From Kingdonia uniflora (lineage: Eukaryota; Streptophyta; Magnoliopsida; Ranunculales; Circaeasteraceae), in the NCBI GenBank assembly GCA_014058105.1, contig JACGCM010002568.1:1240001-1304000 (forward strand): 64,000 nucleotides of DNA, written 5' to 3'. How positions within the stretch are numbered: position 1 is the first letter of the stretch; the number at the start of each line of letters is the position of its first letter. Below the pieces are notes generated by a model. That model made no database searches and had not been told where the DNA came from. It saw only the letters and a program-made list of their open reading frames with translations. Positions 44,101 through 54,859 of the stretch are shown one piece after another. The position numbers were made by a program, and so were the translations under genes.

Positions 44101-44640
44101 AGACAAAAAGAAATTTTATTGCTATGTATGTGGCAGGCCTTACCATTTCGCAAGAGATTTTTATTTCAGAAAGGGCAAACAGCATGAAGAAGACAAATTA
44201 ATTGCAATGGTGTCTGAAGTGAATATGGTTGGAAGAGAAGTGGATTGGTGGATCGATTCGAGTGTAACAAAGCATATCTGTTGTGATAAGAAAATATTCA
44301 TGACTTATGAACCTGTGGGGATGGGATGCATGTCTACATGGGTAATTCTTCAACTTCCAAGATCGTTGGTAAGGATTCAGTAGATGTCAAATTCAAATAT
44401 GGGAAGACTGTCACCTTAACTAAAGTTTATCACGTTCTGGAGATTTGCAAGTACTTAGTTTCAGTCAGCCTCATCAGTTCTCATGGTTTCAAAATTGTAT
44501 TTGAATCTGACAAAATGATCCTAACAAAAAATGACAATTTTGTGGGTAAGGGTTATTCAGTTTTTGGAATGTTTAAATTTAATGTAATGAATGAATCCGT
44601 TTCTGCGCATATTCTTGAGTCCTCTAAATTATAGCATGAT
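44101..44640 (+). pseudogene. Copia zinc knuckle and protease
   Basis: The knuckle FYCYVCGRPYHFARDFYF (about 44115-44168) keeps C-x2-C-x4-H but the final Cys is Phe. The protease follows as VDWWIDSSVTKHICCDKKIF (44240-44301), where the D-S/T-G active site is D-S-S. After a frameshift near 44330 the rest (MGNSSTSKIVGKDSVDVKF to the LVSVSLISSHGFKIVFESD region) is readable to a stop at 44632. The final strand and the start of the integrase zinc region follow. Inactive. Confidence 0.82.
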
Positions 44641-45450
44641 ATATTGGGCCATGTAAACTATAAATAGATTCAATCGATGGCTAGTAATGGATTAATTCCA
44701 AAACACAATCAGACTCACGAAAAATGTATAATATGCAGCAAATGTAAAGTTACTAGAACCTTTTTTAGATTTGTTGAGAGATCATCAAAGGCTTTAGATC
44801 TTGTATATTAAGATATTTGTGAGATGATGGATGTTCTGTCCAGAAATGGAAAAAGATATTTTATTACATTCATTGACGACGCCTCGAGATTCACTTACAT
44901 TTTTATTTTAAGGACTAAAGATGAAGCCTTTGATAAGTTTAAAATGTACAAAGCTGAAGTCGAGAACTTTCACAATTACAAGATAAATACTCTTAGGACC
45001 GAAAGAGGGGGAGAGTACACATTCACGGGTTTGCAAGAATTTTGTGAAGCTGAAGGGGTGCACCATCAAATGTCTGCTCCAAGGACACCAGAACAGAATG
45101 GCATTGCGGAACGAAAGAATAGAACTATTATATAAATGGTTAATTCCATGCTTATCAGTTCGGGTGCTTCATCTAATCTATGGGGCGAATCTCTTCTTTC
45201 GTCGTGTCTTATTTAGAATCGGATTCCTCATAAAGAAATTGGAAAAAATCCTTATGAAGTATGGAAAGGGAGAAAGCCTAACTTGAATTATCTCAAAGTT
45301 TGGGGATGCTTAGCTCATGTCAAGTTACCACACGTTTAGTCTTCAAAAGTTAGACCGCGAGGGTTGGATGACGTCTTTGTTGGTTATTCCGTGAGTAGCA
45401 AGGCTTACATATTTATGAATTTGGAATCTCCAGTACTTATTCTATTATTG
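44641..45450 (+). pseudogene. Copia integrase
   Basis: The GAG-pre-integrase HHCC region is partly present (HVNYK, stop, then HEKCIICSKCKVTRTFF near 44715-44770). The catalytic core begins at DICEMMDVLSRNGKRYFITF (about 44815-44875) with the first Asp in DIC and continues FIDDASRFTYIFILRTKDEA. The second catalytic position normally reads S/T-D-R-G-G-E-Y but here is T-E-R-G-G-E-Y, an Asp-to-Glu change. The third, in APRTPEQNGIAERKNRTII (about 45078-45134), is present, then a stop. A readable C-terminal part (EIGKNPYEVWKGRKPNLNYL) extends to about 45330. Inactive. Confidence 0.83.
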
Positions 45451-46463
45451 TGTCAACAAATGCTAATTTCTTTAAGAATATCTTTCCGCTTAAGAAGGAT
45501 AAGGAAACTGTGGGGGTTGAGTATTCGAGTTCCCACAAGAGAAGCAATGCAACTATTGTACTGGTGGAACCTCGTAGAAGTGTTAGACCTCGTATACCTA
45601 AAAACTTTGGTCGTGATTATGTTCTCATGGCGGAAAAGGGTCCTAGAACTTATTCTAAGGCAATAAGTTTGAATGACGCAATATTCTGGAAGGATGCAGT
45701 TGATGATGAGATTCACTCTATAATGTCCAACAATACATGGACATTAGTGGATCTACCTCCGGGGAGCAAACCGATTGGATGTAAGTGGATATTCAAGAGG
45801 AAACTTAGACCTGACGGTTCAATTGATAAGTACCAGGCTCGTTTGGTGGCAAAAGGATACAAGCAACGAGAGGGTTATGATTTCTTTGATACGTATGCAC
45901 ATGTGGCAAGAATCTCCGCAATAAGACTAATGATAGCTATTGTATCATTGAAAAATCTGGTCATACATCAAATGGATGTAAAGACTACTTTTCTGAATGG
46001 AGATCTTGACGAAGAAATTTATATGGTTAAGCCAGAGAGGTTTGTTCTGGATAATAATAAGAAAAAGGTATGTTAGCTGATCAAATCTCTTTATGGACTA
46101 AAACAAGCTCCTAAATAGTGGCATGACAAGTTCAGAACAGTGTTGATTGCTAATGGTTTTAATGTTAATGGTGGTGATATCTATGTCTATAGCAAGTTTA
46201 ATGGCAGCAGTGGAGTATGTCTTTATGTCGATGACATGCTTATTATTGGAACCTACAATAACCAAGTCATAAATGCGAAGAATTACTTGTCTTCAAGGTT
46301 TGATATGAAAGATCTTGGCGAGGTTGATGTAATTCAGGGAATTGAAATTATCAGGAGCAACAATGGGATAGCTCTTGCGCAATCCAAATTCATCAAAAAG
46401 GTTTTGCGAAGATTTAATCAATATGAGTCTAAACCTTCTCCACTTCATTTGATCAAAGAATAA
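45450..46463 (+). pseudogene. Copia reverse transcriptase
   Basis: A long open stretch (45450-46076) reads EPRRSVRPRIPKNFGRDYVL, NNTWTLVDLPPGSKPIGCKW and IDKYQARLVAKGYKQREGYD, then HQMDVKTTFLNGDLDEEIYM with the first catalytic Asp. After a stop at 46074 it continues LIKSLYGLKQAPK, stop, WHDKFRTVLIANGF and the catalytic CLYVDDMLIIG (about 46219-46251), then RFDMKDLGEVDVIQGIEI. The Y-V-D-D box is intact; the frame is not, with a further stop near 46461. Confidence 0.87.
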
Positions 46464-47140
46464 AGCTGCAGAAGAATGCAGGTAAACCTATAGCTCAACT
46501 TGAGTACTCCCAAATCATTGGTAGTTTAATGTATGTTATGCATTGTACAAGACCCGATCTTGCATATGCAGTTGGGAAATTGAGTAGGTACACAAGTAAC
46601 CCAGGTAAAGAGCATTGGGATGCACTATACAGAGTTTTAAGGTACCTTAAGGTTACAATAGGTTATGGGATACATTTTAGGAGACATCTAGCTATACTTG
46701 AAGGGTACTGTAATGCGACTTTGAACTAGGATCTAGACGAGTCAAAATCGGTTACTGCATGGATTTTTTCCTTAGCTAGAGGTACGATCTCCTAGAGATC
46801 CAAAAAGAAAACATGGATAACTCATTCCTCTATGGAATCAGAGTTCATTAGTCTATCTTTTGCAGGAGAAGATGTCGAGTGGCTGAAATCAGTGTCGGCA
46901 ATCACAATCTATTGTGATAATCAGGATGCATTGCTGCGAGCATACAACGAGACTTATAATGGGAAATCAAGATAGATTCTTCTAAAACATAATCATGTCA
47001 GGGGGATTATTAAGAACTGAGTCATGACCGTTCAATATGTGAAGTCCAAAGAAAATTTGGCAGATCCTCTATCAAAAGGCCCTGGGAGAGTCATGATTAG
47101 TTCGACTTCGAGGGGAATGGGATTGAAAGTCTATACATAG
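46464..47140 (+). pseudogene. Copia RNase H
   Basis: Reads QLEYSQIIGSLMYVMHCTRP, AYAVGKLSRYTSNPGKEHWD and LYRVLRYLKVTIGYGIHF to a stop at 46727. It continues with ESKSVTAWIFSLARGTIS, MESEFISLSFAGEDVEWLKS (the second acidic residue in E-S-E) and AITIYCDNQDALLRA (the third in C-D-N), ending SKENLADPLSKGPGRVM. Catalytic order is conserved, but the first Asp region reads GYCNATLN where Tork elements have G-x-x-D-A-D. Several stops. It ends the pol gene; a 3' UTR of ~0.6 kb and the purine tract at 47751-47757 follow. Confidence 0.82.
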
Positions 47141-47757
47141 TTTCTCCGAGTGGAAACCCAACTTGTAGAGGTTAAATGGGAAAATAAACTCATGAGTTAA
47201 CAATTTCTAGTAAGCACTTCTCTTTATATAAAGTCCTATTCCTATGGTTCTAGTATTTTTTATTCTGTAAAACGTGTAAGGCTGGGATTGTTCTCTTCAT
47301 GAGTTTAAAAGATCCATTTGGATTGGAGTGTTTACAGATCACTCTTGGTAAACTCACCTCTCTAAGTATGGAATCTAGTCAGTTCCTATGAGATGATAGA
47401 CTGTCTCTTGAGCACTTAGTAGAAAGGGATTAAGTACGAACTTTAAAGTGCTGAGCTCAAAAGTTATTTGCTTCTCTGAAAATTATGTGTGTACGACATG
47501 TCATGTTTATCAAATAGGATTATTAGTTCAAGGCTTAAATCTACTAATATTTTATGTCAATTTTAGTTCAAGGGCACTCCACTAACTTTTGACATGATAA
47601 ACTTAGACATGTTTTACAATGTATAGGTTCCAGTCCTCAAGACACCTAAACATATGCACATAATTTGCCTTTATGCCCAAATTTTCATTTAATTATTTTT
47701 ATTTGAACTTGTGGGGGAATTATTTTTGTTATTTTTAAATTAAAACAAGTGGGGGAT

Positions 47758-48537
47758 TGTTGGAATTATTTTTTGCTATTTTTGTTATTTTTCCCAACAA
47801 GCACTTCAAAATATGGCTTTAAAATGTTTTATCCCACATTGGAAATAAAAAATAATTTCTATTAGTTTTTATATCCCTATTACTTAGTTGGATTTAAAAT
47901 CTACCCTAAAAGTGTGTGTACTCTAGCGAGATGCTTCGCATCGAGAGCGACTTGCGCACGTGCGCGCGCGTGGGCGAATAGGCATTTGAGGCGCATTTAG
48001 GCACTTTTTGGTGTTTTATTAGGCGCACTTAGCACTTTGCACGCTTACCGTGCTCGTGGGGCATGGGATTAGTAGGCTTGGGTCTGGAACAGACAACCTC
48101 TTGGACTTCTATGTTTGTTAGAGTCTGTAACTGGTTATATCATTATTAGGGATTAAGTGTAACTTATTAGTACTTATGTATTAATTAAGCAGTTTTAGAA
48201 CTGGACAGTTGTTAAACTCTTATTTATAGAGTTCTCTTATGTGAGTAAGATACAGAGAAAAAACAAACAGTTCTTTTTCTTTCTTAATTTCTTTCTTTCG
48301 TTTTTTTGGGCAATGAGGAAAGGTGAAACAAACTTGATCACTCTGTGCAGTGCAAGCACATAGCTATAGAACGGGTCTAGCTTGATTAAATCCCAGAGAT
48401 AGTGTTGCTGAGTTCTCTTGCACCTCTGGAGAGGCTTCGACTATCTTCAAGAAGCGCTTGAACGCCTCGTTGCTTGGTTCGGTAATTATTTTATTTTGGT
48501 AAAGATTAGTTCTTTAATTTTTTGAATTTTCTCAACA
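47758..48537 (+). repeat. Copia 3' LTR
   Basis: 780 bp, TGTTGGAATTA to TTTTCTCAACA, matching 42549-43290. It is preceded by AAACAAGTGGGGGAT. An earlier near-copy of that tract (CTTGTGGGGGAAT, 47708-47720) shows local duplication. Confidence 0.88.
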
Positions 48538-48542
48538 TTGTG

Positions 48543-48965
48543 AACTTTTGACAAATATGTTTAAAATTTTGTCAAGAAACATATAATGAAGATGCTTGAG
48601 TGGAATGACAATATTGTGGTAAAAAAAGCTTAAGTTATAAATATTTCTTTTGACAAAACTAATATGCCTATATTTGGCTTGAAATACTATGTTATCTTAG
48701 TCAGTCTCCTATTTTTTTAATTATGTTGAATTTCTTTTCTTATGGCTATTAAATAATGTATTTTTAACATATGAATTTTTGCATGTGTTCTTTCGTTAAA
48801 GCATCGAAATATAGTCTGACCATAAACTATAATCTTCTTTCATTTTGACTACACCCCCTCCTATTAGAAATGTGTGTTATGTGTATATTTAAAGTTGCTC
48901 ATATTGGGTTATTAATTATTTGCATATTAGAACTTTAGCATTTATTCATTATCAGAACAATAATT
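48543..48965. other. No gene recognised
   Basis: AT-rich sequence with no recognised feature. Confidence 0.3.
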
Positions 48966-48968
48966 GAT

Positions 48969-49054
48969 CGTTAGCTCAAATGGTAGAGTGCTTGGGTTGG
49001 AAATAAAATTCCAGTTCTCTCAAGTGATGGTGGTTCAAACTCTTCAAGATCAAA
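48969..49054 (+). repeat. tRNA-Ala-like sequence, copy 2
   Basis: Begins GATCGTTAGCTCAAATGGTA (A-box region) and ends GGTTCAAACTCTTCAAGATC (degenerate B box), with the end pair GATC.../...GATC kept. The centre (TTGGAAATAAAATTCCAG) forms its own hairpin. It matches 19586-19671 over nearly its whole length, and similarity continues about 15 bases after it (AATATTTTATGTT versus AATACTTTATGTT). Confidence 0.65.
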
Positions 49055-49735
49055 TATTTTATGTTCATTAATTTTTTTATCCGATTTAGACTTTTCAATG
49101 AAAGATAGCTGCATATATGTTTTCCTATTACAACATAATTTGATGTGCATGCTTCCTAAAAAATCTGAATGTCTAGATTCAACATTTATCTTTTTATTCG
49201 AATTCATCAAACTAACCCCCATATTATATGTTGAACTGTATAATACACCAATGAAGAGATTAAGAACATACATTGCATTACAAATAAAATAAATCCATGA
49301 AAACTTTAAGAGAACAAAAATAATTTGATGTGTATTCTTCCAAAGTAGTGAGGTTGTTAGCAATGTATGAGATAGAAAAATTGACACGACCATAATTAAG
49401 TACAAATGTGGAAACACTACAAATGAGATCCTCCAAGTTAAATTAAATAGAAAAATTAATCCATGTCCCTATAAGAGTTCTTGACAGCAAAGTACTTTAG
49501 TTTTAATTGGGTATTTCATTTAATGGCATTTCTTACCCATACCAATAACATATAATTCATCAAGTTGTGCATATTTCAAGTTACATGTCTTACTCACTTA
49601 TGCGTTTGAAATGGAAATGTAAGCATATGAACTATATATTACATAGCTTATATAAAAACAAATGTTAATTATTAATGATTATCAAGAAAGTATTTCTCAC
49701 TTATACATTTATATATAATATTATGAATTTAAGCA
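49055..49735. other. No gene recognised
   Basis: AT-rich. The minus-strand 148-codon open frame at 49417-48971 runs through the tRNA-like repeat and has low-complexity, Leu/Ile-rich composition, so it is not accepted as a gene. Confidence 0.35.
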
Positions 49736-49765
49736 GCCGTGCATAGAACGGGCTTATAACCTAGT
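49736..49765 (+). other. Helitron-like 3' terminus
   Basis: GCCGTGCATAGAACGGGC can fold by GCC/GGC ends and is followed by TTATAACCTAGT. This closely resembles the frequent plant Helitron end (hairpin with GTGCATCGCACGGGC, then CTAGT). It is on the same strand as the similar structure near 20031. Confidence 0.5.
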
Positions 49766-49900
49766 ATAACAATATAATTTGGGACGCTTCTGCAGAATCG
49801 ATTGAGGTGCTGTCACGTAAGCATTTTTGAATTGATTATTATAGAGCTATGTCAGTTTTTCTTTGCAATTGTACAAAGACATGTAGTGCGTGTTTTGATG

Positions 49901-52105
49901 AAGGGATGACAATGGGGTGGGGGAGCTAATCCCATCCCCATCTCCACTTAGGCTTCAACCCCCCATACCCGCCCCGATATCCGCTTAAGTTAAACGGGGA
50001 TCCCCGAATCTGCCCCACCTTACAAAACCTAATCCCAGACCCACCCCATCCCCGCCCCATTTAACTTAAAAAAAAATAGTTAAAGACATAACATTGGTAT
50101 ATTTATTAATTAGATACACAATCTACAGTATTCTTACATGGATGTAATAATGTAAATAACAACTTGGTGGTACAACCTCAATGGGAAAAAGATAAGCCAC
50201 AAATTACCATTTTCCACTAAAATTATGAAGGTACTAAACCAAAAAAATATTGTATGAATTACCACTTGCGGTAGAGAGAGGTGTATCATGATGCGTGTCC
50301 TCCACACGCTTTCGTGCAATAGATGCAATGCTCTAAGCTACCACTTGCAGTTCCAATCCAGCTCTTATTGCATGAACTATAACAGCTGTGATCTCGTTGC
50401 TAAATAAGTTATCGAATAATCCATCTGTACCAGTAACAATAATATCCCCTGGTGCCATAGGAACATTGAACACCTGATTTATATTTAATATAAAGCAGTT
50501 AAAATTTGTCTGCTATTTGCAAGTAGTAATCTTGGCATTACCCAGATTATGAAAAGAAGCATGCAATGAAAAGCAGAGCATCAGTACCTGACCAGAGTTT
50601 GGTAGATCGCCGTTAGTTCCATTTTAAAGCTGGTGAGGAAAATTAAAGCCATGCTGATGCACAGGTGATTGGAAAATGGTGCATCCATCTCGTATAACTA
50701 TAAATCCACTGTCACCTAGATTTATAGCATGATGCCCCTGCACGGTACATAAAAGAAACATATGAAGCACTTAGGTTTAAATGGGAAAATAAATTTAATA
50801 TTTAGCACATCTTTTTGAGTTTTTTCATCATTAACATCCAAACTGCCTAAAAATTAATTAAACTTTTGCCTAGGCTTACTTAATGAGCCAAAAAGAAAAA
50901 CAAAAAGAAACACCTAATGTGGTCAGATTGCTTCCTTGTGTAGAAAATGGATTTACAGATACCCACAAAAAGAAAGCATATCAAGCAAACTATTACCAAT
51001 TTAGACATGAGTTTTTGAGTATACAGTCCTGCATTAATACCCATGTCTGCCCAACCACGAGCACCATCAGCAGTACCTATGGCTTGTTCATCTATGCATA
51101 TAAAGTGGGCATCTTCACCACCAGTTTCTTTTTTGGCAGGGTGTGGTAGATAACAAGATCCTGAATACAACTTTAGGGTTCTGCAACCCAAAACTTTCCT
51201 GCAAAAACATTATGTGTCAAAATATAGTTGAAGCAATGCATATTATAGTTAAAGACATCCAAAACCCTCGCTGGTATCAAACCCTCACTGTTACTATTCC
51301 AAGCGTACGACAAAATTGAACAGTGCCTACAAATTTGAGCCTCAATATCTATTGGACATTATCTATCTATACAAAACTATTAGAATGATATACATTCTTA
51401 AGAAACAAAAAAAAAGGACTCAAGAATATGTGCACTACAGTGATAATGATAATAGAGTTTCATATAGCTTCACCTTCTCTAACATCAATATGGTAACACA
51501 AAAGGTGCCAAAATTAGATAGATATAAGATCAATAACAATGTATCATAACTTCAATCCCTAAGCAAGAAATTAAGCAGTAAGCATTTAGAAGAACAAATG
51601 GGGCAAGAACACATACTCAGGTGACAGATTTGCAGAACTTTCAATTTGTTCCTCTGTACAGAGCCATGAATAGATACATCAGGATGATCCCCAGCAGATT
51701 TACAAGTAACTGATGAACTATGAAAGATTTGGGATAATAATTGTTGGGTTTGTTGGGTTTGGGAGAATAATTGTTGGGTTTGTTGAGAATTTAGATTTGG
51801 GAGATCAGAATAATTTGCTGAGAGGCAGAGAGGTAGACAGTTGAGAGCTAAGAGTTGAGTGAGATGAGAGATCGGATTTGAGTTAGGGTTAGGTATTATT
51901 TCTAAATCTAATATATATATAGGGGTATAATTATAAATATATTATATGGGGCGGGGCGGATAACGGATTTAACCAAGCTCAACCCAAATCCGCCCCGATC
52001 CTCGACGGATTTAACCAAGCTCAGTCCTTACCCGCCCCCATACCCGATATAGACATCCCAAATCCTCTCCAAATAGGGTGGGGCGGGGCAAAATTTCCAT
52101 TCCTA
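49901..52105. mobile_element. TIR DNA transposon with GC-rich ends carrying a PP2C gene fragment
   Basis: The left end AAGGGATGACAATGGGGTGG (49901) and, reading from the right on the other strand, TAGGAATGGAAATTTTGCCC (from 52105) are diverged inverted termini of the TAGGGATGGCAATGGGGCGG type seen in plant TIR elements. TTTTGATG (49893-49900) and TTTTGGCG (52106-52113) agree at 6 of 8 positions, as a decayed 8-bp (hAT) or 9-bp (Mutator) duplication. Both ends hold GC-rich subterminal stretches (49911-50070; 51945-52095) in AT-rich surroundings. No transposase is present. The interior is occupied by PP2C exons and introns on the minus strand. I infer a non-autonomous gene-capturing element (Pack-type). 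Confidence 0.68.
50250..51735 (-). pseudogene. PP2C protein phosphatase fragment (PP2C55/80-type), several exons with introns
   Basis: Minus strand, in order. An N-terminal piece near 51735-51625 reads SVTCKSAGDHPDVSIHGS and ends at a GTATGT donor. Exon A (to 50997) starts after TTTTTGCAG and reads TLKLYSGSCYLPHPAKKETG, GEDAHFICIDEQAIGTADGA and RGWADMGINAGLY, followed by GTAATA. Exon B (50737-50588) begins after GTGCAG and reads HHAINLGDSGFIVIRDG. Exon C (50473-~50250) reads VFNVPMAPGDIIVTGTDGLF and NLFSNEITAVI. G-E-D-A, A-D-G and T-D-G-L-F-D-N are PP2C metal-site motifs; the plastid/mitochondrial PP2C55/80 group has this sequence style. Stops occur in exon B (near 50627) and exon C (near 50337), and the C-terminal D-D-T-T motif is missing. 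Confidence 0.82.
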
Positions 52106-54859
52106 TTTTGGCGAACCAAAACTCAAACAATTTTTCACTCTTCCTAATGAACGTATCTCTTACAATGAAATGGTGCAATAGGCGAATCTCTCTATCATGT
52201 CAAAATTAATATAATTTCTTACAATTTTCTCTCTATTAGCCTCCATCTCAGAAGATCAGGGTAGATCCTGCAACGGGTACATCTCTTTATCTATATATAT
52301 ATATATAGTTTTCCTTTGAGATCTCTAGGTTTTAAACAATTCTTCTCTCTCATTTAGGACTTATCCTTTCTTCCAAAGTAGTTAATTCATGTCGCTCTAT
52401 CGGCCTCTCAAAATTGAACTATAAACATATACCTATCTATCTCCATTACTGCTTCTCTATTACAAATTCTACTGCGATTTTTGGTTTAAAGATGTGTAAT
52501 TGAGGAAGAAGTTTTGATAGAAGATTGGGATATAGTATCTTTCAAGAAGTGCTACAATCTCTAGGGTTCCTAAAATCAGTTAAATAGGGAAGATTGTCAT
52601 CATCTCTGGGCAGGTAATTCTTCATTTTTTTTCCTCTCAAAAGCATAATTAGTGTCCCTTATTGTTTTATTTTTAGATTTTATTTTGTTGGTTGATAGGG
52701 TTTTAACATTAGTTTCAAAAAAGGCTATGTTTAACAACATAACTTCTTCTCTCTTGCGAAATTCCAAACAAAAACTTTAGCTCATGGCCACCAAAAAATT
52801 TGGGGTTTTAGAGTTTGATCTACAATTTACTCTACTTTTGCTTGCCTGTCTATGCGACTTTTGTTCCAATTTATCTTATTATTATTTGTTATTCTTTTGT
52901 CATATTAAGCAGTTTTGTTATTGCTGTTGCTGTTGTTGTTGTTGTTGTCTTTGAGAGTTGGTATGATGATCATGCTTCTGGAACTGTTAATCCGTCATAC
53001 CCCCACTATTCATGTATGATTTTTTTTACATCTTTTGTATTACAATTGATAAGATTTGAAGATAGTGCAAAAAGGTAAAAATAGATTGTATATATTAAAA
53101 TATGAGTACAATAAATACTAATTTGGTTTGAGAGATACAGTTGATTATTTTCCCTATTTAACCGTCTACAATATTATATTAAATTATTAATGTTAATATT
53201 TTATTAAATTTGGTTATCCCCATAACACCGTTTATCATGTTTTAATAGGCGAAACAAATATTATGAATGTCTAGCTTATGGTTTTGATTCTTCTAAAACA
53301 ACTAAATGTATTATTGAAAAGATTACTTTTAATTTTGTATTAAATATTTTAAATTATATATACCCATTGCACCCACTACATATTGTTATTTCTAAAGATT
53401 TATTTTTTCACATTTATTTAATTGATTTCCTTTCTAATGTTTTATTTTTATACATATGATATCTTTAGCAAACGTTTCCTTTTTGGAAGTTCATCGTTTT
53501 CCTTTTTCGAGTAGGGGGTAGCAATGGTCTTCTTCTGACCATCCAAAATCAAATCAGTTTTGGGTGGCATAGTCCTAGGGGATTGACTAGTTAACCTTGA
53601 GCAATAGGTGGAGTTGTCCATTTACCAGATTTTGAAAAAGCTTTGCCTTTAATTTATGTAATTTCATCTCCAATCTCTCATGGGGTATGATGTAAGCACA
53701 AACTCCTTTCAACCTTGCCTCGACTTTTCTCTTAAAACAAGATGCTGCAATTTACATACATAGTTTTCCTTCATCAGGTATTTATTTTATTTTACGTTTA
53801 TATTATATTACTGGTGTCTTTTATGAATTTTTACATATTATTAGTAATACAAATTATTGTTTGGAATACAAATATTGGTGTTGTGAATTCTACAATAGAA
53901 ACTATACTAATCCTCCACAACTTACTTTCAAATTTTAGAATCACAATCCATAATTAGTTGTTATGGTGATCTCTTTCTCTCTTAGGATTTTGATGCTATA
54001 GTTGAAACTTTGTGTAATTCTGCTTTTGCTTTTCGAAAATACAAAATTATCCTTAGGATACATCCAAGGTCTACAATATTCCAGCAAGCAAATGGATTGT
54101 TTAAAGTTTTGGAAATCATTATGACCAGCAAATTGTACTAAAAAATAAAAATATAAATTGTTTAGGCAAAGGGTGTGTAAAGTGAGGACATGATAAAACT
54201 TCTCCCAATTAATCTAACTAGAAATGACTAAAGGAATAGAGAATGTAGAACTTTTATACTAGATTTAATGGAATCCTATATTTCTTATTTGTGGGATATC
54301 AAATGATTATATTGAATATAATTATTAGGAGGGGCTAATGAAACACTCCAAACTAATTTATGGGTATCCTTAACCGAGAATACTTTACATAAATCATCAT
54401 TGATCTGATCGAGTTATGGAAAGAAACGAATTAACAATTTTTATCTGAATCTTGCAACCCGGACAATGCATTAGATGCGATTCTTATGAATGTGTATTCG
54501 TACTTCATTTAAAATTGTTTCTTCTATCAACTATTTTGCATAGATGGCAGGAATCTGAACTCTTAGTACTTATTCAGGAGGATCATCCTTTAGGTCTATC
54601 ACACTAAAGGAAATAACAACTACATTTGTAACAGAATCGGCTAAAATATCATGATGATTGGTGTTAACTATAGTGGGAAGGAATATGATAAAGGTTTGTC
54701 ATTAACTTTTGCTATTATGTTTAAACATTTCTACTCGAGCATTGTCAGTCATCACTATTTGCTTTATTAGATTCTAGATTTAATAATTCCTACTACTATA
54801 ATTGTTACTCATGGCAGGCATACATTACTTAACATGCTCTGAAAATCTGATTGACACAT
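52106..54859. other. No gene recognised; AT-rich with microsatellites
   Basis: Contains a TA repeat (about 52288-52304) and a GTT-rich run (about 52921-52950). Open frames (52815-53078, 53742-53957) are hydrophobic, low-complexity and unmatched. No domain or RNA gene was recognised. Confidence 0.35.

Larger units (their letters stand above)
41954..48537 (+). mobile_element. Rearranged Ty1/copia element with an inverted LTR piece at its left end
   Basis: The right part is a normal layout: LTR (42549-43290), gag-pol, 3' UTR with purine tract and LTR (47758-48537). To its left lies another copy of the 3' UTR and purine tract (42331-42548), and left of that a minus-oriented LTR piece (41954-42330). 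The ends carry TTATG (41949-41953) and TTGTG (48538-48542), a 4-of-5 match, so the whole rearranged block may have arrived as one insertion. Only 11 bp separate the left LTR from the gag ATG, and no initiator-Met primer site is visible. The proteins are broken by many stops. RT motifs place it near the Tork lineage, but this is not certain. Confidence 0.82.

Noticed and set aside
48971..49417. 148-codon minus-strand open frame
   Set aside because: It overlaps the tRNA-like repeat, is Leu/Ile/Ser-rich from AT-rich DNA, and shows no domain or splice context.
50883..51149. 88-codon plus-strand frame
   Set aside because: It is the antisense of PP2C exon A and its adjoining intron.
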